41,079 nt of DNA from a virus: positions 1 through 41,079 of IMG/VR virus record IMGVR_UViG_3300020202_000144; one strand, given 5' to 3'. The notes beneath the pieces were generated by a model. It did no database searches and was not told where the DNA came from. It was given only the letters and a program-made list of their open reading frames with translations. Each line of letters starts with the position of its first letter. Positions within the stretch are counted from its first letter, which is position 1. Shown in pieces: positions 1 to 8,255 of this stretch. The position numbers and the translations under genes were made by a program.

Positions 1-502
1 TGCGCTTACCCAGAAGGCTGAAGGCACGCTCGGCCCCGCCTGCGATGGCCCCCTCGGTAGCTCCGCGCACCAGGAGGCCCCCGCCGAGCCTTCCCGCCAC
101 GCTGGCACCAGCGGCATCGGCCAGGCCCATCGGGGTGTATCGCAGGGCCGTGGAGCCCGCTCCGGCCCCTCCAAGGGCGCCCATGGAGGCCAGGATTGCC
201 GTACCGGCCCCCGCTCCTCTGGTAATCGGGTTAGCCTGAGCAACCTTCTCAGACTCCATCCAGGGCATCGCATGCTTGGCCAGGGCGCCGTAACCGCCCA
301 GGGTAAGCGCATCGAGCCCGCCTTCACCAAAGGCCTGGAGCTGGTTTAGGCCTCCGCCGTACTGTTTCTCAGTCAGCCGGGCCTGGGTAGCCTCTGGCGT
401 CTCGAGCTTGACGCCCAGATCCAGGGCCTTCTGAAGCTGGCTGGCCGGAATCGTCCCCGCCTGCCCGGTGGGGAAGATTACGTTAACGCGCTCCTCGGCC
501 AT
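1..502 (-). CDS. Putative DNA-ejection/internal virion protein, N-terminal part (gene cut by window edge)
   Basis: This is the first 167 or so codons of a gene that runs off the left edge and resumes at the right edge (38921-41079). Across the 126-base terminal repeat the two parts are in the same frame, giving one protein of 842 residues. The ATG at 502-500 overlaps the stop of the upstream gene as TAATG, so the start is well supported. The N-terminal part is Ala/Gly rich with short hydrophobic stretches and no catalytic motif. Position after the tail genes and size suggest the largest of three ejection-complex proteins, like the T7 gp14/15/16 set; that role is inferred from order and size, not from a recognised domain. 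The first six bases of the window do not match the other copy. Confidence 0.75.
   Translation of the reverse strand, partial: MAEERVNVIFPTGQAGTIPASQLQKALDLGVKLETPEATQARLTEKQYGGGLNQLQAFGEGGLDALTLGGYGALAKHAMPWMESEKVAQANPITRGAGAGTAILASMGALGGAGAGSTALRYTPMGLADAAGASVAGRLGGGLLVRGATEGAIAGGAERAFSLLGKR
7..132. repeat. Terminal direct repeat, left copy (circular-contig overlap)
   Basis: These 126 bases are identical to 40954-41079. Because the interrupted reading frame is continuous across them, the repeat is best read as assembly overlap of a circular or circularly permuted genome, not a biological terminal redundancy. Confidence 0.9.
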
Positions 503-2115
503 TACTTCTTGAACGAGCGCTCGGAGTCCCTGGAGATATCGCCGACCTTGCCGTCAAGATCGCCAATGAGCTCGTTGCCAACAAGCGGCTCCCACCTCTC
601 TCCTTGGTAACCAGCCTGGTTCAGCAAGTAGTTTGACTCGTCGATAAAGCCGTTGGCGACGGTCTGGATACCGGCGTCGTTGGCGATAAAGTCGGACTCG
701 CTGCCGAGCATGCCGTCGTAATGTTCCTTGGTGCCGGAGTCCATCGTCCCGGAGCGCTCCAGCCGGCGGAGGAGCGACTTGGAGCGCCGGTAGAGAGCCC
801 CCAGCATGGCCTGCTCCGAGCTCAGCCCTGTAACGCCGAGCTTGGTGGCCAGGGCCTTAAATCGCGTCTTAAAGCCCTCGGCGCCGTGGGTGCGGATGGC
901 CGTGATGGCATCGGACATGCCCTTGAGCTGGGCCGACGCTGTCATCGTTTCGCGGACTTGCTTATTGAGCTCTTTTTCTAGCCCCTGAGGCACCAGCACC
1001 TTGCCCTGGCGCGTGGGGTCAAGAAGCATACGATCCGGGTCAAGCTGTGGTGCCTGCTTCTCCGAAGTGAGCTTCTTCTGGAATGCGAGCGTATCCGTCT
1101 GGTTAACTACCTGGGCGGAGTCGTTTAGCATCTTGCTCACGGCGGCCAGGTTGGAGTTGCGCCGCTCCTGGCGCTTCTCTCGAACGTCCATGAGCATGAG
1201 CTCGGCTTCCTTGGCCTGAGCCTCGTTACGGATACCGGCGGCCTGGGTGAGAATCATCTTCTCCGCCCCGGCATAGAGCAGATCCTCGTGCTTAACCTTC
1301 TGCTCCAGCATCCAGATGGCCTTGGCGCGTGCGTCTTTTAGATCGCTCCGCTCGTTGGCCAGGGCGCGCCACTTATTCTCAAGGTTGGCCTGCTGGGCCG
1401 CGATGTCGCGATCAATGGCCCCCTGCATAGCCTGGAGCACGGGGTTCGGGCCCTTGTCGCCGCGCCGAACCTGAAGCAGGCCCGCGAGCCCGGCCGTGAT
1501 CGCAGCCCCGATCACCAACCCGGGCTTGTCCTGAAAGAGCCTCCCGGGGTCGACCTGACTAGCCGCCAGTGCGTCGTTTTTCTGCTGGATCCGCCCGGCC
1601 CACTCGTCCAACTTCTGATTCTCAGCCTCGCTGGCCTTAAACGCGCCCTTGTCACCAAAGAGCGCGTCCTGGCGCTTGGCCTGAGCCTTCCCAAGCTCAC
1701 GCGTCTCGAGCTCCGAGGCCGTTTGCTTAGTAGCGGCGATGTCCTTGACCAGTCGCTCGGACTTGGCGATGTCGGCCGCTTCCTGCTTAGGGTTCGGGAT
1801 GATCTGCCGAGCCAGACCGGCCGACTCGAGAGCCAGACCACGAGCCGACGTCGGGGGGCCTGCGGGAGGCTGCCGGGTGCCCACGAGCTCGCGGAGAATC
1901 ATGTCCTCCTCGTGAGACTGCTGTGCGGCCGGTGCCGGCTGAGCAAACTCGGCCGCGCCGGGCAGTGCCGCAGCCTCATCTTGGCGGAGATACGAGTCGT
2001 CCCCGTAGTACATCTCTACGCCGCCAGGGAAGAGATTCTTGTTGTACGGCGTAACCGAGCCGTCCTCGTTCTCGTAAAGATAGTCGTTAGGCGTCTCGCC
2101 AACCCAGCGCGGCAT
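502..2115 (-). CDS. Putative internal virion / DNA-ejection protein (537 aa)
   Basis: A 537-residue protein, largely helical and coiled-coil in its central part (long Lys/Glu/Gln/Ala runs, residues about 100-330), with one Gly/Ala hydrophobic stretch near residues 195-215 (GAAITAGLAGLL). The N-terminus is Asp/Tyr rich. No enzyme motif is visible. It follows the Gln/Ala-rich 295-aa protein by 4 bases and overlaps the 842-aa protein (TAATG), so the three are almost certainly co-translated. In short-tailed phages three consecutive genes after the tail nozzle usually encode the inner core proteins that form the channel across the envelope; that is the inferred role. A TAACCAG heptamer touches the start codon. 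Confidence 0.6.
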   Translation of the reverse strand: MPRWVGETPNDYLYENEDGSVTPYNKNLFPGGVEMYYGDDSYLRQDEAAALPGAAEFAQPAPAAQQSHEEDMILRELVGTRQPPAGPPTSARGLALESAGLARQIIPNPKQEAADIAKSERLVKDIAATKQTASELETRELGKAQAKRQDALFGDKGAFKASEAENQKLDEWAGRIQQKNDALAASQVDPGRLFQDKPGLVIGAAITAGLAGLLQVRRGDKGPNPVLQAMQGAIDRDIAAQQANLENKWRALANERSDLKDARAKAIWMLEQKVKHEDLLYAGAEKMILTQAAGIRNEAQAKEAELMLMDVREKRQERRNSNLAAVSKMLNDSAQVVNQTDTLAFQKKLTSEKQAPQLDPDRMLLDPTRQGKVLVPQGLEKELNKQVRETMTASAQLKGMSDAITAIRTHGAEGFKTRFKALATKLGVTGLSSEQAMLGALYRRSKSLLRRLERSGTMDSGTKEHYDGMLGSESDFIANDAGIQTVANGFIDESNYLLNQAGYQGERWEPLVGNELIGDLDGKVGDISRDSERSFKK

Positions 2116-2119
2116 CTGG

Positions 2120-3007
2120 TTACCTGTTCATGACGTTGGCAGTGGCACCGCCGGCCGTGACTCCAGCCTGCGGGCTGCCGGTGGCAACTCCGGTTCCCAC
2201 ACCCACGGCGGCCGGGATCGCGAAGCCCAGGAGTTGCTCCCACCAGGCCGGATCCTCGGGCTTGCCCTGCTGGATGCCGTAGCGCTGGAGAAGATTGTTC
2301 TCGTAGCCCATGGCGCCCTGCTGCTGGGCCTGGGCGTTGCCCAGCATGAGGTTTTGGAGCTGAGTAAAATACTGATCGTTCATGCCAGCCTGGCGGAGCG
2401 CGGCATCCACGTTAAACTGCGCGTTCTGCTGATCTGCTCCACGCCCCTGCTGGATAAGGGCATTGAGCGCGTTCTGGGCCTGCTGCTGCTCCTGAAGTCG
2501 GCCCATCATCGCGTTATAACCAGTGCCCATACCAATCTGGCCCATGTTCTGAGCAGCCTGGCGCGCGGCCAATGCTCCTTGGCCAGGACGGGCCGAGGCC
2601 GCAAGGGCCATCTGCTGCCGGAGTCCCTGAGCCCCGGCGCGCTGGGCCTGGAGCTCGGCCAACGAGGGACCATGGCCCAGAGCTTGGGAGCGAAGGAGCG
2701 CCAACTGGGCGAGCTGAGCCCGGCGGAACGGGTTGTCAATGCCGGCCTGAGGGGCGTTCCTGTCCTGGGCGAAAGCCGCTTCACCGGCCAGTTGCCGCTG
2801 CCGCTCCTGGTGCTGGTACAGAGCAAAATTATTCTTGTTGGTGGTATCCGGACTGTGCCCCTGGATGCCCGACGAGTCGGGATAGGCCAGCCCCTGAGAG
2901 CGGGAGCCCGGCGCGACCTGGCCGCCGTGGGCCGCGATAGACTGAGCAGCCTGCTGTCCCGCGGATACCACGGGGTTGTGATTCACCGTATTGGCGTTGA
3001 AGGCCAT
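2120..3007 (-). CDS. Putative internal virion protein, Gln/Ala rich (295 aa)
   Basis: A 295-residue protein starting MAFNANTVNHNP. The reading frame is open further upstream, but that part lies inside the tail gene, and the ATG at 3007 follows the tail-gene stop at 3016 by only 8 bases with an AGGTG ribosome-binding site. The centre is very rich in Gln, Ala and Arg. The C-terminus has a hydrophobic Gly/Ala/Val segment (residues about 255-285) that could insert in a membrane. It is the first of three putative ejection proteins after the tail nozzle, a position and composition like T7 gp14. Function is inferred from context only. Confidence 0.6.
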   Translation of the reverse strand: MAFNANTVNHNPVVSAGQQAAQSIAAHGGQVAPGSRSQGLAYPDSSGIQGHSPDTTNKNNFALYQHQERQRQLAGEAAFAQDRNAPQAGIDNPFRRAQLAQLALLRSQALGHGPSLAELQAQRAGAQGLRQQMALAASARPGQGALAARQAAQNMGQIGMGTGYNAMMGRLQEQQQAQNALNALIQQGRGADQQNAQFNVDAALRQAGMNDQYFTQLQNLMLGNAQAQQQGAMGYENNLLQRYGIQQGKPEDPAWWEQLLGFAIPAAVGVGTGVATGSPQAGVTAGGATANVMNR

Positions 3008-3015
3008 AGTTACAC

Positions 3016-6009
3016 CTAGATGGAGGAGGCCGAGGGAAGCTTCTGAGCCCCACGCTTGAGCCCGATTTCCAGGAGAAGCTCGGATATCCGGTAGCTCTCG
3101 GCCGTGGGGGATACGTCCTCGAACTGAAACTGCACCGCAGAGCACTTCTGCGTTGGCATGTGAATTCGCTCGCGAATAACGCCATTCGTCCAGGCCAAGT
3201 CTTTGGTCGACCCAGAGGCCGAGTAATCAAAGTACAGCGTTGCGCGTAGCGTAGTACTGCTCATGCACTCGCCAACGATGTGGGCCCGTTTCACCCGCTG
3301 GAAACCCGCTAGGCCACCTAGCTTGATCCAGGCCGTCTTAATCACGAGTTGGTAACCAGTGCCGTTGTCTGTGAATACGCTAGACGACTCCTGGCGTACA
3401 GCCGACGCGGAGGCAAGGTAGTGGTAGGCGTCGTTACAAACGACGGCCGAGAGGCCCGTGATAGAGAACGTGCTCCACTGGTTATTCTCGAAGTCGTAAA
3501 CCAGGGTAGAGCCGCTGCTAACCAGAAACCTCACCTGGCTAGCACCGGGGATCACCTTCGCAGAGGTGATCGTCTGGCTGTTGTAACTCTCGACAGGGGC
3601 GCCGATGTACTTAAGGCTATATGACTTGTCTAGCAGCCAGATGCCGCGCTGGTTGGACGCCGCGAACATCACCCCGGCAGTTGTATGGGCGATGGAGCGA
3701 GCGTTAGAGCAGCCGATGTCAGCCGACAGCAAGAGCGGCTCTGAAAAGGTTCCGTTGCCGCCGTTGTCAGGGCCGTCACCGCCCACGACGTAGATTCTCG
3801 ACTCCTTGAAGATCACCAGGTGATCGCCCGTTACGGCCATGCCGGTGATGGGGCCGCCGGTTTCATCCACCTGGATTGTGATGGCATCGCTGAAGGATAG
3901 GGGCTCGCCGTGAAATCTAAGCTTGGAGGCCCAGATCAGGTTAGGATCGTCTAATCCTGCCACAAACGTTCGGTTCCGACCGGTTGCTACAACGCTACAG
4001 GCCGGCGGAGCCACATTGTCGAGCTCCCCGGTAGACAGGTAGTCGATTTCCTTGGACACCAGCGTGGTGTCGGGCATGCCATCGTCAAACGTAACCGTAC
4101 TCACCGCGGCGTTGTTATTGAGCCATCCGTTAGTGGTTCCGGCCGTGGTGGGGTCTAGGCTGCTGACTCGGTGGAACGAAAAGTCAGCCGTCGGATTGGC
4201 TGCTGTGCGATAAATGGCGATCGACACCTCCGAGCCCGGCCCTCCAGTGTGTACCGCACCGGTTCTCTTGAGCGTGTGCGCAAGCGTAGGGATCGTCAGC
4301 TGGACCGTATCCTCGGCGCCGGCAAGGGTAACAGGGATAGCCGCCCCCGTAGTACTACGCTCTCGCTCGCCAGCGGCGTTAGTCCACTCGTAGTAGACGC
4401 GGTACCAGTAGGTAGCTGTCGTGGTCAGCCTGGTGCCGCCCACGGCCGACTTGGTTACGGCATGAACCGAGGTATCAATCTCTGGGTATAGATGGAACCC
4501 CTGCTCCACGAGCCAGCGGCCGTCATACTGCCAGAGAAAACCGCCTCCGAAGTAGGCAGCCCCGCCGACCTGGGTGGCCGCGTTCTTGGCGGCAGAGTCC
4601 AGGTCGAGGTAAACGGTTTTGATGCCACGCTCGGCGTAAACCGCCGGTTCCGTGGTAGACGTCGGCAGAACGTCCAGCCTCTCCTTGTACCCTACGGCCA
4701 CGGCATACTTGCTGCCGCTGACCAGCGAAATACTCGGCAGGTGGGCCTTGGTGGGCAAAGAGCCTGCGTTGCCGGGGAACAGCCTGGCGATCCACCTGGG
4801 GGCGTTCTCGGGAGTAACCTTACCGGTGTTCAATAGAAACGCCGTGGCCTGCAGCGTGCTCTCATGCTGCACGAGAATCGAGGCCGACGAGGTGCCAAGG
4901 GTGGCATCCAGAGGCTTGGCAATCAGCGCGCTGTGCGTGACCAGGAGGGCGCCGTTACTCCAAACCTCGCGGTTCCTGGCAGACGCCGCATTCTTTTCGT
5001 AAACAGTGACAGGCGTGCTAGTGCTTGTCCCGAAGTAACACGTGATCTGGTTGACGGTGCCCGGCGCGGCTTCGACCGTGGTAACCAGACCGAGAGGGGA
5101 AAGGGCGTTGGTGTAAACGACGCGCTCCACGGCCGCCGCAGACGCCCACACGACGCCAACGTTAGAGCCATCAAAGCTGGGCATGATGCCGCAGCACGTG
5201 GGAGCACCAGCTGCCGTCAGCGGGGTCTGGGCGCTGACTACCAGCGCAGTGCTGATGGTTCTAAGGCCAAGCGTGTTAGCCGTGGATGTATCGTAAACCG
5301 CCACCATGTTACTAGACGTGGCGCAAACATCGTAATTCGGCGTGGCGGCCAGGTTGGTGGCGATGTTCGTAAAGGCACTGCCGATCGTGCCGGCAACGTC
5401 CGAGGGTGTGATCTTTTTGACGGCCAGCGTCGTGCCAGTGACGCCAAAGAGAAAGATCGATCCGCTTAGCGCGATGAGCTTTGGCCGGGAATACGACGCG
5501 ATCTGGTACTGGGAATAGATCGCGCTCCCGGTGACGGTATCAACCACCGATAGCCTAAGGCCGCCGGCCGAGTCCTCGTAGGCCGTGATCCCAACGCCGG
5601 ATGCCTCTGCATAGTCGGCGTGGTTCTGGTTTACGTTGCGCTTCGGGACCGACCGGTGAGTTACGGTGACAGGGATGTGGGTACCCTTGTGATACCACTC
5701 GGACTGGCCGATATCATAAGAATACAGCCCCCCGACGTTCGTTCCAGAGCGCCCAAGGGCAAGAAGCTCATCCCCTCGCGAAAGTAGCGTCTGGAGCGAG
5801 AATGCTCCCATATCAAAAGCGGACGTTGCCTCGGCCAGGTAAACCGAGGTGCCAAGTTGCGTATAGCCGTAGCGCTTGCGGATGACCCCTCGAGACGTGA
5901 GCACGCCGTTGGAAAGAGTAACCAGGAATGGCGGTTCTACTGCCTTCGAGTCGCTCTTGGTGTCCAGGCCTGCCACGAATGGCACGCGGATGAGCTGAGT
6001 TTCAAGCAC
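3016..6009 (-). CDS. Tail nozzle-like / beta-propeller tail protein (997 aa)
   Basis: A large 997-residue protein made of short beta-type repeats, with Ser/Thr/Gly-rich loops and a recurring pattern of paired strands. A stretch near residues 690-800 (NLIWASKLRFHGEPLSF, then VIFKESRIYVVGGDG) is typical of podovirus tail hub/nozzle proteins related in role to T7 gp12. It sits between the tail adaptor and the ejection proteins, where the nozzle gene normally lies. The stop of the 107-aa gene upstream at 6010 directly abuts its ATG at 6009. It probably forms the hexameric tail tube end. Assignment rests on size, composition, gene order and the propeller-like segment. Confidence 0.65.
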   Translation of the reverse strand: MLETQLIRVPFVAGLDTKSDSKAVEPPFLVTLSNGVLTSRGVIRKRYGYTQLGTSVYLAEATSAFDMGAFSLQTLLSRGDELLALGRSGTNVGGLYSYDIGQSEWYHKGTHIPVTVTHRSVPKRNVNQNHADYAEASGVGITAYEDSAGGLRLSVVDTVTGSAIYSQYQIASYSRPKLIALSGSIFLFGVTGTTLAVKKITPSDVAGTIGSAFTNIATNLAATPNYDVCATSSNMVAVYDTSTANTLGLRTISTALVVSAQTPLTAAGAPTCCGIMPSFDGSNVGVVWASAAAVERVVYTNALSPLGLVTTVEAAPGTVNQITCYFGTSTSTPVTVYEKNAASARNREVWSNGALLVTHSALIAKPLDATLGTSSASILVQHESTLQATAFLLNTGKVTPENAPRWIARLFPGNAGSLPTKAHLPSISLVSGSKYAVAVGYKERLDVLPTSTTEPAVYAERGIKTVYLDLDSAAKNAATQVGGAAYFGGGFLWQYDGRWLVEQGFHLYPEIDTSVHAVTKSAVGGTRLTTTATYWYRVYYEWTNAAGERERSTTGAAIPVTLAGAEDTVQLTIPTLAHTLKRTGAVHTGGPGSEVSIAIYRTAANPTADFSFHRVSSLDPTTAGTTNGWLNNNAAVSTVTFDDGMPDTTLVSKEIDYLSTGELDNVAPPACSVVATGRNRTFVAGLDDPNLIWASKLRFHGEPLSFSDAITIQVDETGGPITGMAVTGDHLVIFKESRIYVVGGDGPDNGGNGTFSEPLLLSADIGCSNARSIAHTTAGVMFAASNQRGIWLLDKSYSLKYIGAPVESYNSQTITSAKVIPGASQVRFLVSSGSTLVYDFENNQWSTFSITGLSAVVCNDAYHYLASASAVRQESSSVFTDNGTGYQLVIKTAWIKLGGLAGFQRVKRAHIVGECMSSTTLRATLYFDYSASGSTKDLAWTNGVIRERIHMPTQKCSAVQFQFEDVSPTAESYRISELLLEIGLKRGAQKLPSASSI

Positions 6010-6333
6010 TTACCAGACCTCGATATCCACGGTCAGGGCTGCGCCAAAGCCGCTGGCAAGGAGGCGGAGATACTTGTCCTCATCAGCGCCAGACTGGTAA
6101 TTGATGTAGCCCGCAGCCGTGGCCCCGCGCTGTGCCGTGATCTGGTATCCGCTCCACCTCTTGCCAAGGCCGTGACGTATGAGCGTGACAGAGCCGTTAT
6201 TCAGCGTGACACCAGACAACGTGCGTCGGCTGGCTCTTGGATCTCCGGCAAGCTCGTTCAGGCGAGTCCTGATTTGCTCGATCACGGCGTCAACCGACTC
6301 GATGCCGGTTGTGGCCCTGGGGAGCTGTTTCAT
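6010..6333 (-). CDS. Small virion protein, unknown (107 aa)
   Basis: A 107-residue protein with a helical N-terminal third (IESVDAVIEQIRTRLNELAG) and a beta-rich C-terminal half. It lies between the tail adaptor and the nozzle gene, abutting the latter, so it is probably a minor tail or head-tail completion component. I do not recognise the family. The start at 6333 is 3 bases from the adaptor stop, consistent with translational coupling. Confidence 0.6.
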   Translation of the reverse strand: MKQLPRATTGIESVDAVIEQIRTRLNELAGDPRASRRTLSGVTLNNGSVTLIRHGLGKRWSGYQITAQRGATAAGYINYQSGADEDKYLRLLASGFGAALTVDIEVW

Positions 6334-6336
6334 GGC

Positions 6337-7026
6337 TTACCAGCGAACCCCGTGTCGGCCGGCCGGCCAGTCCGGATCCACGGCGTCGCCATAGACATCC
6401 ACGACGCGCCTAGGCGTGTTAAGGGCGCGGTTCTCGGCCATTTCCTCGATCCTGGCCATGAGTCGCTCCCTGTCCCGCTCGAGCGGCACCGTGTTACTCT
6501 CTTCCTTCTGGAGACACTTGATCGCCGCGTCTACGACGATCAGTTCTTCCCAGCCAGAGACGCCATCGACCGTGTCGGAATCGCCAGACAGGTTGGTGGG
6601 GGCCGGGATATAGATATGGCGATACACCTGGCCGCTGGCCGGAGTAGGGTAGAACGTGATCGTGGTACCGGTGATCCGGTAACCAAGGGCCTGATCACCT
6701 GCCGTGCCCACGCCGTAGCGGTTACGCTCCTGCGGCATGAGCTCGAAGAGCTCGACCCAGCGATCAGCCCCAGCCTGGTAATCAACCCCTAGAGTGGCGT
6801 AGTAGTCTGCCGGGAGGTTGACAGTGGCAGCCCCAGAGGCAGTGATCGATTGGGTGCTCTCGGCGTAGTAACCAAGGCCAGATTTCACCAAAATGTCATA
6901 AAGCCAAGTATAGCTGGCGTTGATGTAGCCGTTGATCTCGGAGTCGGAACAGAAGGTGGAATTAACCATGTCCGCACGTTCTCGGACCTTGGTGCGAAGC
7001 TGGGCCAGCGTAAACGTACGAGCCAT
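6337..7026 (-). CDS. Head-tail adaptor protein (229 aa)
   Basis: A 229-residue protein whose N-terminus (FTLAQLRTKVRERADM, then a Tyr/Trp helix) and central pattern (VNLPADYYATLGVDY; YPTPASGQVYRHIYIP) are characteristic of podovirus adaptor proteins of the T7 gp11 / P22 gp4 type that dock on the portal and carry the tail. Its place before the nozzle gene agrees. The ATG at 7026 is preceded on the minus strand by AGGTGGTGGG and by the palindrome GGTTAACC. Confidence 0.7.
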   Translation of the reverse strand: MARTFTLAQLRTKVRERADMVNSTFCSDSEINGYINASYTWLYDILVKSGLGYYAESTQSITASGAATVNLPADYYATLGVDYQAGADRWVELFELMPQERNRYGVGTAGDQALGYRITGTTITFYPTPASGQVYRHIYIPAPTNLSGDSDTVDGVSGWEELIVVDAAIKCLQKEESNTVPLERDRERLMARIEEMAENRALNTPRRVVDVYGDAVDPDWPAGRHGVRW

Positions 7027-7051
7027 GGTTAACCCACCACCTGTAAGCTAA

Positions 7052-7795
7052 CTAGCGAACCCAGAACCCGAGATTGAACTCGTACGACGTCGCGCCAGTC
7101 TGCGAAGCCGCGTGGAGCGAGAGCACGTACGTACAGCCGGGCGGCAGAACAATGGGCGCGTGCGGAATGACAGCGTGGCACTGCGCCGTACCCTCCAGAA
7201 CCATGCCGGTAGGCTGGACATGATCCGCGCCGTAGTCGAACGTATACTTATCGCCCACGACAGCAATGACGCTACGGATCAGGCCGCTCTGGATAAGCCG
7301 GACGTTGCTCGAGGCCGACGTCGTGACAAGCGCCCCGAAGTAGCACGTGGCCGACAGAGTCGAGCTCGCGTCGTGGTTGACGTTCACGGGGGTGATCGTC
7401 GAGCCGCCCGACGTGTAGCGCTCCACGCCGGTGTCGATCTTGGACACGTACCGGTGATCCGTGCCGTTGGCGCCGGCCGCCGTCACGATCAGGTGGAGCC
7501 GATCCAGATAGATCCGCTTGCCCTCGGCCGCCGTGTAGGTGTTCTTGAGCACCAGGAGGCTCTCGGCGTCAGAGAACGCGCCAGTAGCCGCGATCCCAGC
7601 GATGCCGGTGCCCGGAGTGGGGTTAGAGGCGACGAAATACGAGCCCTCGTCGGCCAGGGCATAACAGCCCTTGCCAACGAGCTGGCCGTAGGCCTCGCCG
7701 AAGCGCGAGCCACGGGCGGGGGCAATCGCCCCCTCGGTCGTGGCAGCCGGGATAGTCCGGCGGGCCTCGAGCTGTTCCTTAACGTAGTCAGCCAT
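7052..7795 (-). CDS. Structural protein, probably capsid decoration or minor head protein (247 aa)
   Basis: A 247-residue, beta-rich protein with many Gly, Thr and Ala residues and few charges, as expected of a virion shell or decoration protein. It lies in a tight cluster after the capsid gene and a 126-aa structural gene, and before the tail adaptor. The start has an AAGGAA ribosome-binding site. A TGCCTAGGCA palindrome lies just upstream. The family is not recognised; the structural role is inferred from context and composition. Confidence 0.6.
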   Translation of the reverse strand: MADYVKEQLEARRTIPAATTEGAIAPARGSRFGEAYGQLVGKGCYALADEGSYFVASNPTPGTGIAGIAATGAFSDAESLLVLKNTYTAAEGKRIYLDRLHLIVTAAGANGTDHRYVSKIDTGVERYTSGGSTITPVNVNHDASSTLSATCYFGALVTTSASSNVRLIQSGLIRSVIAVVGDKYTFDYGADHVQPTGMVLEGTAQCHAVIPHAPIVLPPGCTYVLSLHAASQTGATSYEFNLGFWVR

Positions 7796-7809
7796 GGTTT
7801 ATTCCTTGC

Positions 7810-8190
7810 CTAGGCAGTGAGCCCGGTGCGGCGGAAGATGCAGATAAAGTTGATACGATTGTTGGCGTTGGCGGAGACGTCGTCCACGGCGCCGCCGGAG
7901 GCGTCAAAGACTCGAATGGTGAGCGTCTTAGACGCCTGGGTATAGACGCCAACCTGGCAATACTTGTCGTCGGCCGAAGCCAGCTGAAGGCAGGCCACGC
8001 CCGAAATCATGTCCGGGTAGGCCTCATGAAAGGTGATGGTAAAGAGCCCGGCGCTAGTCCGAGCCACGCTCCAGCCAGCCCCCTCATTGCTCGCAGCCGA
8101 AACCGCGCCAGAGCCGTTGGGAGCGAAGGAGCCCGCCACAATGACGTATTCCTTGCCCTCGGCCCGGATGGGCGAAGTGATCTTAGCCAT
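7810..8190 (-). CDS. Capsid-associated structural protein (126 aa)
   Basis: A 126-residue beta-rich protein located directly after the major capsid gene. Its start (ATG at 8190) is preceded by AAGGAT. Composition (Ser, Ala, Gly, Val, few Lys) and position suggest a head decoration or cement protein. A strong hairpin separates it from the capsid gene and may reduce its transcription. No domain is recognised. Confidence 0.55.
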   Translation of the reverse strand: MAKITSPIRAEGKEYVIVAGSFAPNGSGAVSAASNEGAGWSVARTSAGLFTITFHEAYPDMISGVACLQLASADDKYCQVGVYTQASKTLTIRVFDASGGAVDDVSANANNRINFICIFRRTGLTA

Positions 8191-8208
8191 AGTAAATCCT
8201 TGTGTTTA

Positions 8209-8247
8209 GACGGGGCGGGCCAGGCCTCCGCCTAGCCCAACCCCGTC
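8209..8247 (-). terminator. Hairpin between capsid and decoration genes (possible partial terminator)
   Basis: Seven-base arms (GACGGGG at 8209-8215 and CCCCGTC at 8241-8247) enclose an inner GGGC/GCCC pair, about 9 bases after the capsid stop. There is no T-run downstream on the minus strand, so it may act as an attenuator or an mRNA 3'-end stabiliser and not as a full terminator. Confidence 0.45.
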
Positions 8248-8255
8248 AAGGCCAA

